Part shown: piece after piece, positions 32,474 to 43,880 of the stretch
Position numbering within the stretch: position 1 is the stretch's first letter
Layout of the letters: every line of letters begins with the position of its first letter
Assembly (NCBI GenBank): GCA_928212115.1
Contig: CAKMRJ010004445.1
Coordinates: 80,240,434-80,304,433, forward strand
Source of the DNA: Lactuca virosa
Lineage: Eukaryota > Streptophyta > Magnoliopsida > Asterales > Asteraceae
Length of the DNA: 64,000 nucleotides
Reading direction: 5' to 3'
The notes under the pieces: generated by a model
What the model saw: only the letters and a program-made list of their open reading frames with translations
What the model was told of the DNA's origin: nothing
The model's database searches: none
Program-made: the position numbers and the translations under genes

Positions 32474-33663
32474 ACTGTGACATCCCCAAAATCACGGCCA
32501 GAAAAGACCGGTTTCATTTATGCTTTTAAAATAATTTCAGAGTAAATCCATTGATTTAAAAGAGTTGCGGAATTTGTCCCCAAAACAATACATGATAAAA
32601 TAAGGTTTATCAAAGCATTTCTTAAAGAAATGTATTTTCATTATATATCAAAACTCGGGATGTCATGTTCCGATACAGACACAAAAGCATAAACACTAAA
32701 ACATAGACCTTACACAGTTTATAAAACTACTGGTCTATAAACAAAAACATCTTCACAAGTTCTCCAACTTATGCTCTCGTGCCACTACCTGTAATACAAA
32801 GAAACTGAGTGGGTCAGGCTTGGGAGCCTGGTGAGCATATAGGGTTTTCAACCCACAATAAATAATTATATTTAATTTCACCAACCAACAATAACCCGAT
32901 TACCCATTCCCGTATCCTCACTTTACGTCCCTAACAACAACTATTACAAGGGACCTAATCTAGGATTTTCATCGGGACGGACACTACTGCAGAGGGGTTT
33001 CCTCAGCAATGAATGTCCTAAGGCAACCATGAGGGGGATAGAATACAGCAAATGAACACCCAAGTTCACCAACACCTACAGGTTATGAGCCTGCCAGCAT
33101 TCCACAGAACTGTCTAGAAAAGTCCGTGGTCATCATCCATATTCTGCTGAATGACTAGATCACAATCACATCGAGGCCTCTCATCATTTTATTTCATCAC
33201 ACAACAACTGTCTACCCATGTTCTACCCAACATATTAGTAGATAAAAATATATACATTTATATACAGCTTAAAACCTGTACAAATCATTCATTCAATCAA
33301 ATAATTCAAATAAGCAAATAATATACAAACACATAACACATATTTTGTAGAGAATACTTCGTATCTATGTGTTAGAAGAAAAGGAATATACACTCACTTG
33401 ATAAGACGATGATCGGACAACACCTCGTCTATTAAAATAATATTTTCCGATAAAACCGGGATGTTTTTCTTGAAAACCGGGCTTCTTGCGGGCAGAGTTT
33501 CAGCTCGGAAACTTCACTTCTCGGGATTTTCGGGGCTACGGAACTTGCCTCGGGTCTCGGGAATAATACCGGGGCTTCGGGGTATTTCTTGCACGCTAAA
33601 CGAGGAAAATTGGGGAGAGAAAAGAAAGAATTTTGGCAAAAGAAGTTGGCAGCCTCGCATTCC

Positions 33664-33672
33664 CTTTTATAG
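33664..33672 (-). promoter_or_regulatory. TATA box of Ty3 chromovirus 1
   Basis: CTATAAAAG on the minus strand, 17 bp downstream of the first palindrome. Confidence 0.65.
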
Positions 33673-33688
33673 CAGCGAGACCTCGGAC

Positions 33689-33883
33689 TACGCTGGGCGT
33701 ACCGAGGCCCTACGTTGGGCGTACTTCGGATAAGGCTTCCACGTGGCGAAGTCTCGGTGGACGGACGTGGCCTCTTCTGGACCGAGGAAAGCAGTAGTAC
33801 GCTGCGCGTACCCATCTCGTACACAGGGCGTACTTCGGTGTCGAAATGTACGCGGGGCGTACCTCCTTGTACGTTGGGCGTAC
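33689..33883. promoter_or_regulatory. Six TACG-GGCGTAC palindromes in three phased pairs
   Basis: 14-bp imperfect palindromes start at 33689, 33711, 33798, 33820, 33849 and 33870. Within pairs the steps are 22, 22 and 21 bp. They lie directly upstream of the TATA box. The role as protein sites is inferred. Confidence 0.65.
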
Positions 33884-33943
33884 CTCGCATCCCCAAGCTC
33901 TCTTCGGATAAGCTTTGGTATGCGTGCCACGATCTTCAAAAAT

Positions 33944-34600
33944 TCATAACTTTCGCATACAAGCTCCGTTTTCGACGTTCTTTATATCCACGCGTAGGTG
34001 AGACTATGCTCTACAACTTTCATTTAGACTTTGTCGGCTAATTTGACTTTATTTTTATTATATTATTTTTAGTATGCCGGGACAGGAAAACTCCGTTATA
34101 AAATCGTAACTTCTTCATCCGACGTCCGTTTTCGTCTGTCTTTTTACTGATGGACTACTAACGACGAGATCTTCGATTCTCTTTTAGATTGTTTCGGCCA
34201 ATTATCACTCGATCTCGATTTCGAGATTTCGGGCTGCATATCGCTCAGTCGAAACTTGGAAAAATCATAACTTCCTCATACGAAGTCAGATTTAGACGTT
34301 CTTTTTATGCATGCTCTCGGTTTAACGCATTCTACAACTTTCGTTTAGATAACTAAGGCTAGATATCGCTCTATCTTAAATTCATATTTTACGTCCTTCA
34401 GCGTCGTGCCAGTTCCGTCGCGAAATTTCGACATGTTATAACTTCTTCGTTATAACTCGGATTTCGGCATTATTTATATTTTCGAAAACCTTGCCACGAC
34501 CACTACAACTTCATGTAGAGATATCGGGCTTATCTAACATTTCATTTTGACGCTTATTTTTATCCTTAATTCAATTAAGCCACACAATTAAGCATAAAAC
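33944..34600. repeat. Four diverged ~160 bp modules in U3
   Basis: Each module begins near CATAACTTC-TC and continues with a CGTTCTTT-TAT-CACGC block and CTACAACTTTCGTTTAGA. Cores at 33945, 34105, 34267 and 34437 give steps of 160, 162 and 170 bp. The partner LTR has the same modules, and the plus-strand Ty3 LTR has them near 664-1155. Confidence 0.75.
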
Positions 34601-34712
34601 ACATAATACTCAAATAATACATTCTTATTATTTCAAAATGAGTTACAAGGGTTAACCTAGACTATTATAACAACATTAATGCCTAGCCCAGAAACACGGG
34701 CGTTACAGAGAC

Positions 34713-35629
34713 ATCTTTGGGTTGACTTGAAATCTGGCACACAACCATGTGGAAAACATGATGTCCGGACGACTTGCTGTGAGATATAGCAGGGATCCAA
34801 TCATTCCTCTGTACTTCTTTTCATTAACTGCTACACTTGAAGGGTTGACAAAAATCTTGTGTCCGAAAACCATTGGTACCTTGGCTGAGGCACATGTGTC
34901 CATTGAGTACTTTTTGAGGAGTTCTGAAATGTACTTCTCTTGGTGAATGAAAATTCCTCTGTTGGTCTGTTTGACTTGAAGACCAAGAAAGAAGCTTAAT
35001 TCCTGATTCATGCTCATTTGAAATCTACTGACCATTAACTTAGCAAAGTCAGTAACCATTGAAGAATCGCTGGATCCGAACATGATGTCGTCAACATAAA
35101 TTTGGACCAGCATGAGATGCTTTCCATTTGACCTTCGGAATAGAGTGGGATCTAAAATTCCTCGTTGAAAACCTGAACGCTTGATAAAATCGGTTAGGGT
35201 CTCGTACCATGCGCGAGGAGCTTGCTTAAAGCCGTAGACAGCTTTCTGAAGTTCATAGCAGTAGTTCGGATATGAAAGATTAACAAAACCGGGAGGTTGT
35301 TGAAGATATACTTCAGTGTCAACTTCACCATTTAGAAAAGCACTTTTGACATCCATCTGGTAAACCTTGAAGCCTTTGTGAGCAGCATAAGCAAGAAAGA
35401 TTCTGATGGATTCGAGACGTGCAACAGGAGCAAAGGTCTCATCATAATCAAGGCCTTCAATCTGTGTAAATCCTTTAGCCACCAATCTTGATTTGTTTCG
35501 AATGATAACTCCTGCATCATCTAACGTATTGCGAAACACCCATCTAGTACCGACAATGGGATGGTTCTGAGGGGGAGGGACGAGAGACCAAACTTCATTT
35601 CTATTAAATTCTACTAATTCTTCTTGCAT
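34713..35629 (-). pseudogene. Sirevirus reverse transcriptase (part before the Ty3 insertion)
   Basis: About 305 native codons of copia reverse transcriptase: EVWSLVPPPQNHPIVGTRW, SRLVAKGFTQIEGLDYDETF, YQMDVKSAFLNGEVDTEVYL, AVYGFKQAPRAWYE and the catalytic VQIYVDDIMFG. It ends CARFQVNPKMS at the Ty3 junction. It is joined upstream to integrase in the same frame but for one TAG at about 35639, where the related reading is tryptophan, a likely G-to-A change. The enzyme would synthesise the cDNA. Confidence 0.93.
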
Positions 35630-35638
35630 GGATGTAAT

Positions 35639-37489
35639 CTAATCAGCATGTTCGAGTGCTTCTTTGATGGATTTAGGTTCGACCATCGAGATAAATGCCG
35701 AGAAATGACATTCGTGTTGAAGACTTGTAGCAGATTGAGTTTGTACGCCGGCGTTTGGATTTCCTATTACTTGGTTTGGAGGATGATCCTTGGTCCAAAC
35801 ATGTAACCTTGGGAGTTCTTGTATAGAAAATGATCCAATATCAACAATGGGGTTGAGTTGCTCCCCCTGAATAGTTTGAACATGTGGATGATGCTCCCCC
35901 TGAACTTCTGAACCGGATAGGTTGGCATCATCTTCAGGTGGGAATTCAAAGAAGTTTGCATCATCATCAATGTTGATAGGATTGGAATCATCAAAATCAG
36001 CAGTTGCATCTTCAAATCCATCCACATTTGATTCAAGGGAAGAGTGACCATTCTCCCCCTCAACTTGAGAAGGTTGAAACAGTTCGAAATCAAATGGAGG
36101 AAGACATGGGATCGGACCGGACATTGTTTGAGAGACCGGAGCTTCGGACGTGGTTGATCTTGTTCGAGATTCCGAGTCAACAACCGTTTCTGAGGGTCCG
36201 AACAGGGTCTCAAAGTCAACTTCAAGAATTGTTTGCTGGGTCGGACATCCTGGCGCGGGAGCATCGGACTCCATGATGTGAGTTGTAACATAGATTGGGC
36301 CAGAATTCCGAACGATGTTGTCATCAAAGGTAACATCAAAGCTTTCTTCTAGAACACGAGTTCTCCGATTAAGAACTCTGTAATCCTTTGATTTGGAAGA
36401 GTATCCAAGGAAGATGGCTTCATCAGCTTTAGGTTGGAACTTGGTAAGTTGATCACGGTTATTCTTGATGAAGCATCTGCATCCGAAAACATGAAGAAAT
36501 GAGATAGTTGGATTTCGACCGTTCATGGCTTCATATGGTGTTTTGTTGAGGCGTCGATTGATGATACTTCTATTCTGAGTGAAGCATGCAGTAGAAACAG
36601 CTTCAGCCCAAAGATAGAGTGGCGGGTTTGCAAAATTAAGCATGGATCGAGCAGATTCAATGATTGTTCTGTTTCGTCGTTCAACTACACCGTTTTGTTG
36701 AGGAGTGTAGGGAGCAGAAAAATTGTGGTCGATGCCCTTCTCGGTAAGCAAGTTTTCAATGGAGGAGTTAGTGAATTCTGAACCATTGTCACTTCGGATT
36801 CTCCTTACAGGGAGTTTGATGAGAACTTCTATTCCTTTGATAAAATTGATGAGCTCAGAGGCTGTTTCTGATTTTAGCCTTAGGAAGAAGACCCAAGTGA
36901 ACCTTGTAAAGTCATCCACAATCACAAGGATGTACTTTTTGTGATGCAGACTCTCTACTGTTGATGGTCCACATAGATCAATGTGTAGAAGTTCTAATGG
37001 TTCCGAGATAGATTTTTCAATGATGATGGGATGACCTTTCTTTGACTGCTTTCCACACTTACATGCAGCACATAGATGGTCATTTTTGAATTTGAGGGGT
37101 GGCAACCCTCTAAACATTTCACCCGAAACAAGATCATTCATGTATCTGAAGTTCAAGTGAGCAAGCCTTCTATGCCATAACCAACTGACGTCAGGAACAA
37201 CTTTTGAGAGTAAGCAGAGTTGGGGCTTGCCAATGATCATGTTGATGTCAAGAGGATACATGTTCTTATTACGATTGGACTTGATCAAGCATTCCTTTCG
37301 ATCTTCGGACATGATGTATTTGTGTTTCTTACAGAATTCAACTCGACAATTTGCATCAGTGAGTTGAGCCACATTTATCAGATTGTGCTTCAAGTCAGCT
37401 ACATAGGACACGTTTGAAATGGAGAAGTTGCCATTGGTAAGAATTCCATAACCTCGGATCTGAGAATTTGAGTTGTTGCCATACGTCAC
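35639..37489 (-). pseudogene. Sirevirus integrase
   Basis: 616 open codons; the ATG is internal to pol. The zinc region H106, H111, C140, C143 (HRRLAHLN, LCAACKCG) and the DDE core D171 (LHIDLCGPS), D234 (RSDNGSEF) and E270 (NGVVERRNRT) are all present, with 35 residues between the last two. The conserved GRNPTISFLHVFGCRCF and KADEAIFLGYSSKSKDYRVL follow, then a Pro/acid-rich linker to reverse transcriptase. All catalytic residues are intact, but a stop upstream (after MTG at 37537) and the TAG at 35639 break the polyprotein. Confidence 0.93.
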
Positions 37490-37534
37490 ATAGCCAACAT
37501 TTGGTGCAAGTTTGAGATCACGCAGAAAGTCATT

Positions 37535-38728
37535 CTACCCCGTCATGTGTATGGAGCAAGCACTATCAATATACCATATTGTCTCTTGCTCCGAAGCACA
37601 GAGTGCCTGCAAAATTAGTGAGCGGTGGAGTTTTAGGATCCATGTTAGGTTTTGGAACAAAGGTCCGAGTCTTAGGCTTTGGAAGTGACTTTTGAGCGAC
37701 AGTTGGTTTAGAAAGTTTGTTCCGAGATTCCTTAGGAAACAAACAGAATGACATGGTGCTTTCATCTATCTAATAGTCATATTCAATAACAGAGGAGTTT
37801 GGAACAGCTTTCTTCGGACTTTGAACTTCCGGAGTAGTGGTTACTACGTTTTCTTCTGGAATGTGAGTTTTGACTTTCCACACAAAGTTCTGTTTTGAAG
37901 ATTTTGAAAATTTTGTTTTCTTAACACTTTTTGGTTTGCTTGATGGCACATTTGATTTTGAAAGTCGAGGTCTAAAAATTGTGCCATTGGATTTTTCCAT
38001 GAAAACAGATGAAACAGTCCGAGGAGAGGTGTTTCAGACAGATGTGGTGCTTACTCTTGACTTTTTCCTGAGTGCGACTAACCATTTTCTTTTGTTACAG
38101 GACTTGGAGGATTTGAGGGTCTTTTGAGGATCTTAGTGGGTGTGAAGGAGTTTTCACTATGGGTTGATGAACGAGAATTCCAAGATACACTCTTTTTGGA
38201 GTTCTCAAGGAATCTTGAATTTTGTCTAGTCTTAACTTCCTTTTTTGTGTGCATTCCGAGCCTCCACTTTAGGATCTACAATATCCTTCCTATTTAACAT
38301 TGGCTTTCTTTTGGAAGTCTGTCCTACTGAAGGATTGTTGAACACAATCTTAATGGGAACTGGATTTGTTTTTTAAAGCACTTGAGGTTCGGAATCACAT
38401 GAGATTGTCTCATCGACTTCACTATCTAAAGATGCCCAAACACACTCTGAAGGGTAAGAAAAGGTTGATTCCGGAAAAATTTCCTCAACAACACAGTTGT
38501 TAGGAGGGCTGAGGTTCGAATTTTGAACAACAGTCTTTTGAGTATAGAGTCAAGTTCAGAGGTCCGATTCAGGTCCAGGTTTATCAGAGGCGCAAATTGC
38601 GTCGAATCGGGACTCTTGACAACTATGGGCTTAAATTCAGGAATCAATGATGCAAAATGATCAGAAGTCTCATTAAGAGGTGACAAGGGAGAAATAGGAG
38701 TATTCGAATTTTTGAGGTTCGTAACATC
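37535..38728 (-). pseudogene. Sirevirus gag-protease region, downstream of Ty3 insertion
   Basis: Resumes the frame cut by Ty3 chromovirus 2. It includes a Ser/Pro/Thr-rich spacer (38426-38728), a Lys/Ser-rich piece (37770-38000, SKPKSVKKTKFSKSSKQN) and the protease active site WYIDSACSIHMTG (D-S-A at 37559-37567) just before a TAG at about 37537. D-S-A in place of the usual D-S-G is a variant or a mutation. Several frame breaks lie between the pieces. Confidence 0.75.
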
Positions 38729-39122
38729 TGTCACACCCCCAAACCGGAACGACGGAAATGTTCGGGGGTGGAGGACGTCATATGTAGTATCACAACAATT
38801 GTATCATAGCAATCATAGTAAACACAACCAAACATTGAATACATATCTAAAAAAGGTTTACATCGGTTTGAAACATAGCTTGTACATATCAAATTATAAT
38901 AAGAAATAGAAAGACGTGACTCTATGCACTTGTCTTCTCAAAACTCCAGAAGGTACCTGTCTACTGATTTCCTGAGAATACAACCAGTTTTGAAAGAGTA
39001 TCAGCATAAAGCTGGTGAGTTCATAAGCTATGTTTGTAGTGAAAAGTTGTTGATGTATCTTGTAAAATGTTCGCATGTTTCCAAGAAAATCCAATATTTT
39101 CTTTAGTGAAAGCAGGATGTTA

Positions 39123-39270
39123 CCAGTATGTATTGTATGTTCTTTTGAAAACCCTGGCTACTACCGGTATGTATAGTATGTTCTGTTTGAAAACCCTGGC
39201 TACTACCAGTATGTATAGTATGTTCTGTTTGAAAACCCTGGCTACTACCAGTATATATAGTATGTTAGCT
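39123..39270. repeat. 42-bp tandem repeat in LTR
   Basis: Unit contains GAAAACCCTGGCTACTACC and GTATGTATAGTATG. GAAAACCC at 39147, 39189 and 39231 gives an exact 42-bp period. The partner LTR has it at 46792, 46834 and 46873, one unit being 3 bp shorter. Confidence 0.93.
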
Positions 39271-40838
39271 CTATTATTTAAAATAAAACTAATGAAGAGT
39301 GAAATCCCGTAAACAAAGGTTAGTTTATACTTGTTGTGAGTCGTATAACCATGCTTGATATGACCTAGAGACCTTTACAACGTTCTTCAAGTGTTGGTTA
39401 AATGACATTTGTCACCCCAAGCATGTCTGCCTAACTGTAGCTAGCAGTGCAGGTGTGGGATTGTCAATCCCGAATAGATCTATTCATAAATCTCACGCTC
39501 TCCCTCCAGGAGACTCTGGTTATACTAGGATAGGATTTAATTCAGTACACCTAAGGGTATAGTTTCGAAGAAGAGCCTCACAGTGTTGTACAATCTAGTT
39601 TACATGTAATTCTAGAGTGTTTTCTTGAATTCGAGTCCATTGGATGCTGTACACAGTAATAACTATACTTAAATAATTATTAAATGCCATGCTCTTGTAG
39701 TAAAGAATACCATAAACTAAATCTGCCATAGTTTATATGTTTAGTGGTGATTAACTCTGAATTTGTAAACGTTATGATTTGAAAACCCCAAACTATACCT
39801 ATTATAGTTTACGTGTATAGAATGTGAATGTTGAATCTCAAAAGCTATGAAATATTAGTGGTAAGCTGAAAACGTCCCTTATGCTGAACATAGTACAAAA
39901 GGGATAAGATGTCTAAGTATATGAAAATCGTTGTGTGAATCAATTGCATGAGTTTTATACTTGTTAAAATTCCTTTTGTATTAGTTCACAAAAGCATTTG
40001 TGTTTGTCTTGTATCCCCCCTAAAAACGTTTAAAAATTGTAAAAGCATAGGGGTATGAACTCACCTTGAGTGACTGGTTTGTATGAAAGGTCAATACGGA
40101 ATGTTGAGTGTCAAGTGAAACTCCGAACACAATTGGATCCTATTTAATATGTAACAACACATATAGGAGCCAAATCAGGGTATTTCACTACTAGACATGA
40201 TAGAAAACCGCCCTAAGGACTTGGAAACACTTGGACAAAGTGCTAAAATCACATAGGATTGAGTGAAGGAGGTGTACGGCCACCCTAAGAGTGTGTGTAG
40301 CCATGGGTGTGCGGCCCATGAGTGTGCGGCCGTACACTCAAAGAAAAGTGTGTATGTTGAGGTGTTTCAAGGCCCTAAGAAGCATCAAGGAAGTGTTCTA
40401 GACCCCATGCTTGGTTGTAATGCAAGTTTGATGCCCAAAATGATCATCAAAGTGGGTTTGCGGTCATAGGGTGTTTTTGCGGCCGTACAAAGGGGTGTGC
40501 GGCCGTACACTCCTCATGTTTCTGTCCAAGTTGTCGATTTTAAGGTGTATCAAGGCTAGGGCTATGTCCAACTAGAAAACAGGGCCCAAACTCTCACTTT
40601 GGAGAGTCTTTAAGGAGTATACGGCCAACCTTATGAAGGTGTGCGGCCGTACTCCTTCAAATGGTGAAGAACATGATGATTCAATTCTTAGATCAATAGG
40701 TCCCTCAAGTATAATAAGCTATGTGATGGGAAACTCACGTTTTTGAGGCTTTGAGAGGGTTTGCGGTTGAAGAATCTTGAGAGAGAAGGAGTAGTGTGCT
40801 GCCAAGGGAAGAAAAGAATGAACGGAGGAGGTCTACCC

Positions 40839-40850
40839 ATATATATATAG
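40839..40850 (-). promoter_or_regulatory. TATA box of Ty3 chromovirus 2 LTR
   Basis: CTATATATATAT on the minus strand, 23 bp downstream of the phased palindromes. In the other LTR the same place reads CTATGTATATG (48480-48490). Confidence 0.6.
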
Positions 40851-40873
40851 GGGTGGGTGACCCACCACCTTGG

Positions 40874-40929
40874 GTGTGCGGCCAGGAGGGGGGGTGTACG
40901 GCCGTACACCCATGTGTGCGGCCGCACAC
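40874..40929. promoter_or_regulatory. Three GTGTRCGGCCGYACAC sites at exact 20-bp steps
   Basis: Sites start at 40874 (half site), 40894 (GTGTACGGCCGTACAC, perfect 16-bp palindrome) and 40914 (GTGTGCGGCCGCACAC, perfect). The partner LTR keeps the 20/20 spacing at 48515, 48535 and 48555. Confidence 0.7.
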
Positions 40930-41121
40930 TCCTCCTAAGGGAGTGTATGGCCCGGTTTGCTATTCTATGACTTTGATGACTCTTCCCTAGGCTCAATATT
41001 GGTTGTACCTAAGCTTAGAATGCTCAAATGAACCCTTAAACAGTGCTAAAAGGCAACAAAAACGAGCTTAACATTGATTTAATCGAATGGTTGTACAAGA
41101 TAGAGGTTCCGGGTTGTCACA

Positions 41122-41140
41122 TCATCCCCCCGTTAGAGGG
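41122..41140 (-). other. Polypurine tract of Ty3 chromovirus 2
   Basis: Minus strand CTAACGGGGGGATGA next to the 3' LTR end. Confidence 0.75.
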
Positions 41141-41175
41141 AATTTCGTCCTGAAATTCAAGAATAAAGATACAAA

Positions 41176-42612
41176 TCATGGATTTGGAAAAATATGGGGG
41201 TACTTCTGTTTCATTGAATCCTCGCGCTCCCAAGTGAATTCAGGTCCCCGCTTGGCAGTCCAGTGAACCTTCACTATCGGGATGCGACTTTGTTTCGTTC
41301 GTTTGACTTCCCGGTCCATGATTTCGACTGGTTCCTCTACGAAGTGTAAACTCTTGTCTAGTTCGATCTCATCGAGGGGAATCACAAGTGTCTCATCGGA
41401 CAGACACTTCTTTAGGTTCGATACGTGGAAGACTGGATGTCCGTTGCTAAGTTCTCGAGGTAACTGGAGTTTGTATGCCATAGGGCCGATCCTAGCAAGG
41501 ATCTCGAACGGTCCAATGTATCTTGGATTTAGCTTTCCATGCTTTCCGAAGCGTATCATGCCTTTCCAGGGTGAGACCTTCAAAAGGACACGGTCACCAA
41601 CCTGAAATTCCAAGGGTTTACGTCTCTTGTCAGCGTAGCTCTTCTGTCTATCTCTTGATGCTTTTAGTCGTTCTCGGATTCGTACGATCTTTTCAATCGT
41701 CTCTCGGATGATTTCACGACATGTGAGAGTGCTGTCGGGAATTTGACCCTTGACTAGCTGCGTTTCACCCACTTCGGCCCAGCACAGAGGAGATCTGCAC
41801 TTACGGCCATAGAGAGCTTCAAACGGCGCAACCTTAATGCTGGTATGGTAGTTGTTGTTGTAGGAAAATTCGACCAAGGGTAGATGAGTGTCCCACGACG
41901 TGCCGAAATCGATGACGCAGGCTCTCAACATATCTTCCAATGTCTGGATTGTTCTCTCACTCTTTCTGTCTGTCTGTGGATGATAAGTCGTGCTCATATC
42001 CAGCTGAGTTCCGAGAGCCTTCTGTAGTGATTGCCAAAATCTTGAGGTAAACCTGCTATCTCGATCGGAGATAATGGATACAGGTACCCCATGGAGGCGA
42101 ACTATTTCTCGAAGGTAGATTCGTGTCAGTCTCTCCATCTTGAAGTTTTCTTTGATTGGCAGGAAATGGGCGGATTTAGTCAGTCGATCGACAATTACCC
42201 AGATGGCGTCGTGCCCACTCGGAGATCTGGGTAACTTAGTGATAAAATCCATTGTAATCCTTTCCCACTTCCACTCAGGTATCTCTGGCTGCTGAAGGAG
42301 ACCTGAGGGCTTTTGATATTCTACCTTCACCTTGGCGCAAGTCAAACACTTGCCCACGAAGGTAGCAATTTTTGCTTTCATGTTCGGCCACCAATAGAGT
42401 TGTTTGAGATCCGGATACATCTTATCTGAACCTGGGTGGATGGAGTATCTAGTCTTGTGAGCTTCGTTCATGACAACCTCCCTGTACCCGCCACACTTTG
42501 GGGTCCAGATCTGGTTCATGAAATAGTAAACTCCGTCTCCCTTGACCTCTAAGTTCTTATCCATTCCCCGCAAGGCTTCGTACGACATGTTCTCTGGTTT
42601 TAAGGCTTCCAA
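41176..42612 (-). pseudogene. Integrase with chromodomain-like tail, Ty3 chromovirus 2
   Basis: 478 open codons, nearly full length. Zinc region H52, H59, C89, C92 (NEAHKTRYSIHPGS, KCLTCAKVK). Catalytic D122 (ITMDFITKLP), D183 (IISDRDSRF) and E219, 35 residues after D183. Around the glutamate the sequence is QTDRKSERTI, where the chromovirus 1 copy reads QTDGQSERTI, suggesting two damaging substitutions. GPY/F module around KLNPRYIGPFEIL; chromodomain-like tail PIVKVHWTAKRGPEFTWERE and MKQKYPHIF at the end. Separated from RNase H by a stop near 42613-42621. Confidence 0.92.
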
Positions 42613-42621
42613 CTGAGCCTC

Positions 42622-43880
42622 TCAGATTTGTGCGGATAACTGGGAATGGATGGTCATCGTTAGTGCCTTCACCTTACGACCTGAATACTCTTTTCGGCTA
42701 AGGGCATCTGCTACCACATTGGCCTTGCAGGGATGGTAACGTATTTCACACTCGTAGTCACTGAGTAGCTCTACCCATTGCCGTTGTCTCATGTTTAACT
42801 CTTTCTGATCGAATATATGATGTACGCTTTTATGGTCGGTGAAGACAGTGCACTTGGTTCCGTAGAGATAATGTCTCCAGATCTTTAACGCGAAGACCAC
42901 TGCTCCGAACTCTAGATCGTGAGTTATGTAATTGACTTCGTGTGTCTTCAACTGCCTCAAGGCATAGGCGATAACCTTTCCTCGCTGCATGAGCACACAG
43001 CCTAGGCCCTGATTGGATGCATCACAGTAGACAACGAAGTCTTCCGTCCCTTCGGACAGGGACAAGATAGGTGTGCTGCATAGGGCCTGCTTCAATGTTT
43101 AGTGTCTTGCTTTCCTCCCCAACTGAAGGTTACACCTTTTTGTGTCAGGGTGGTTAAGGGCTTAGCGATTTTGGAGAAGTTTTGGATAAATCCGCGATAA
43201 TAGCCAGTGAGACCCAAGAATTGGCGGATTTCTGTGGGTTTCTTTGGTGCTGACCAGTTCTCAACCGCTTTGATCTTGGAAGGGTCCACGTGTATGCCTT
43301 CCTCGCTAACCACGTGACCAAGGAAAGTTACCTTCCTGATCCAGAATTCACACTTTGAGAATTTTGCATATAGCTTCTCCGCCCTTAATGTTTCTAGCAC
43401 TAGTCTCAAGTGTTGTTTATGATCATCTTCACTCCGTGAATAGACAAGTATATCGTCAATGAACACGATTACAAACTTGTCGAGGAAAGGGCGGCACACC
43501 CGATTCATCAGGTCCATGAATACTGCCGGTGCGTTGGTTAGACCGAAGGGCATTACTACGAACTCGTAGTGTCCGTAACGAGTTCATAATGCTATCTTGG
43601 GAACATCATTCTCGTGAACTTGTAACTGATGGTACCCTGATCTAATGTCTATCTTGGAGAAATAACTGGCTCCCTGAAGTTGGTCGAAGAGGTCGTCGAT
43701 TCTAGGTAAAGGATAACGGTTCTTGATGGTAAGTTTGTTCAGTTCTCGGTAGTCTATGCACATCCGAAAGGATCCATCTTTCTTCTTCACGAATAAGATC
43801 GGGGCTCCCCAAGGTGAGGAACTCGGTCTTATGAATCCTTTGCTGATCAGCTCATTGAGCTGACTAGATAATTCTTGCAT
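42622..43880 (-). pseudogene. Reverse transcriptase and RNase H of Ty3 chromovirus 2
   Basis: Three frames in order. 43584-43880: SSPWGAPILFVKKKDGSFRM, DYRELNKLTIKNRYPLPR and SKIDIRSGYHQL with the first catalytic aspartate, ending in a TGA. 43092-43553: MPFGLTNAPAVFMDLMNRV, then VIVFIDDILVYS with the double aspartate. 42622-43095: connection and RNase H (VVYCDASNQGLGCVLMQRGK, VVFALKIWRHYLYG, VFTDHKSVHHIF, VVADALSRK). The second and third frames overlap by a few bases at 43092-43095, a frameshift. Catalytic motifs survive but the polyprotein is broken at two places. Confidence 0.93.

Larger units (their letters stand above)
25440..34707 (-). mobile_element. Nested Ty3 chromovirus 1 (9.3 kb, TSD GAGAC)
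   Basis: Complete minus-strand element with LTRs 25440-27516 and 32476-34707, a tRNA-iMet primer site at 32462-32473 and a purine tract at 27517-27530. Perfect target duplication GAGAC at 25435-25439 and 34708-34712. It lies inside the Sirevirus reverse transcriptase/RNase H region. The order gag, protease, reverse transcriptase, RNase H, integrase, chromodomain-like tail defines a Ty3 chromovirus; ~2 kb LTRs suggest the Tekay/Del group. The coding region has several frameshifts and stops, so it is not autonomous. Confidence 0.96.
32476..34707 (-). repeat. 5' LTR of Ty3 chromovirus 1 (2232 bp)
   Basis: TGTGACATCCCC to GGGCGTTACA in plus reading. TATA box at 33664-33672 on the minus strand, six phased palindromes at 33689-33883, and four ~160 bp modules with CATAAC-type cores at 33945, 34105, 34267 and 34437. 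It is nearly identical to 25440-27516 outside the palindrome region. Confidence 0.95.
38729..41121 (-). repeat. 3' LTR of Ty3 chromovirus 2 (2393 bp)
   Basis: TGTCACACCCCC to GGGTTGTCACA in plus reading. It holds a 42-bp tandem repeat (39123-39270), GTGTGCGGCCGTACAC palindromes dispersed at 40272-40655 and phased at 40874-40929, and a TATA-like box on the minus strand at 40839-40850. Confidence 0.95.

Noticed and set aside
33944..34600. Centromeric satellite
   Set aside because: The ~160 bp modules are only four diverged units, confined to LTR U3 regions and present in several elements.
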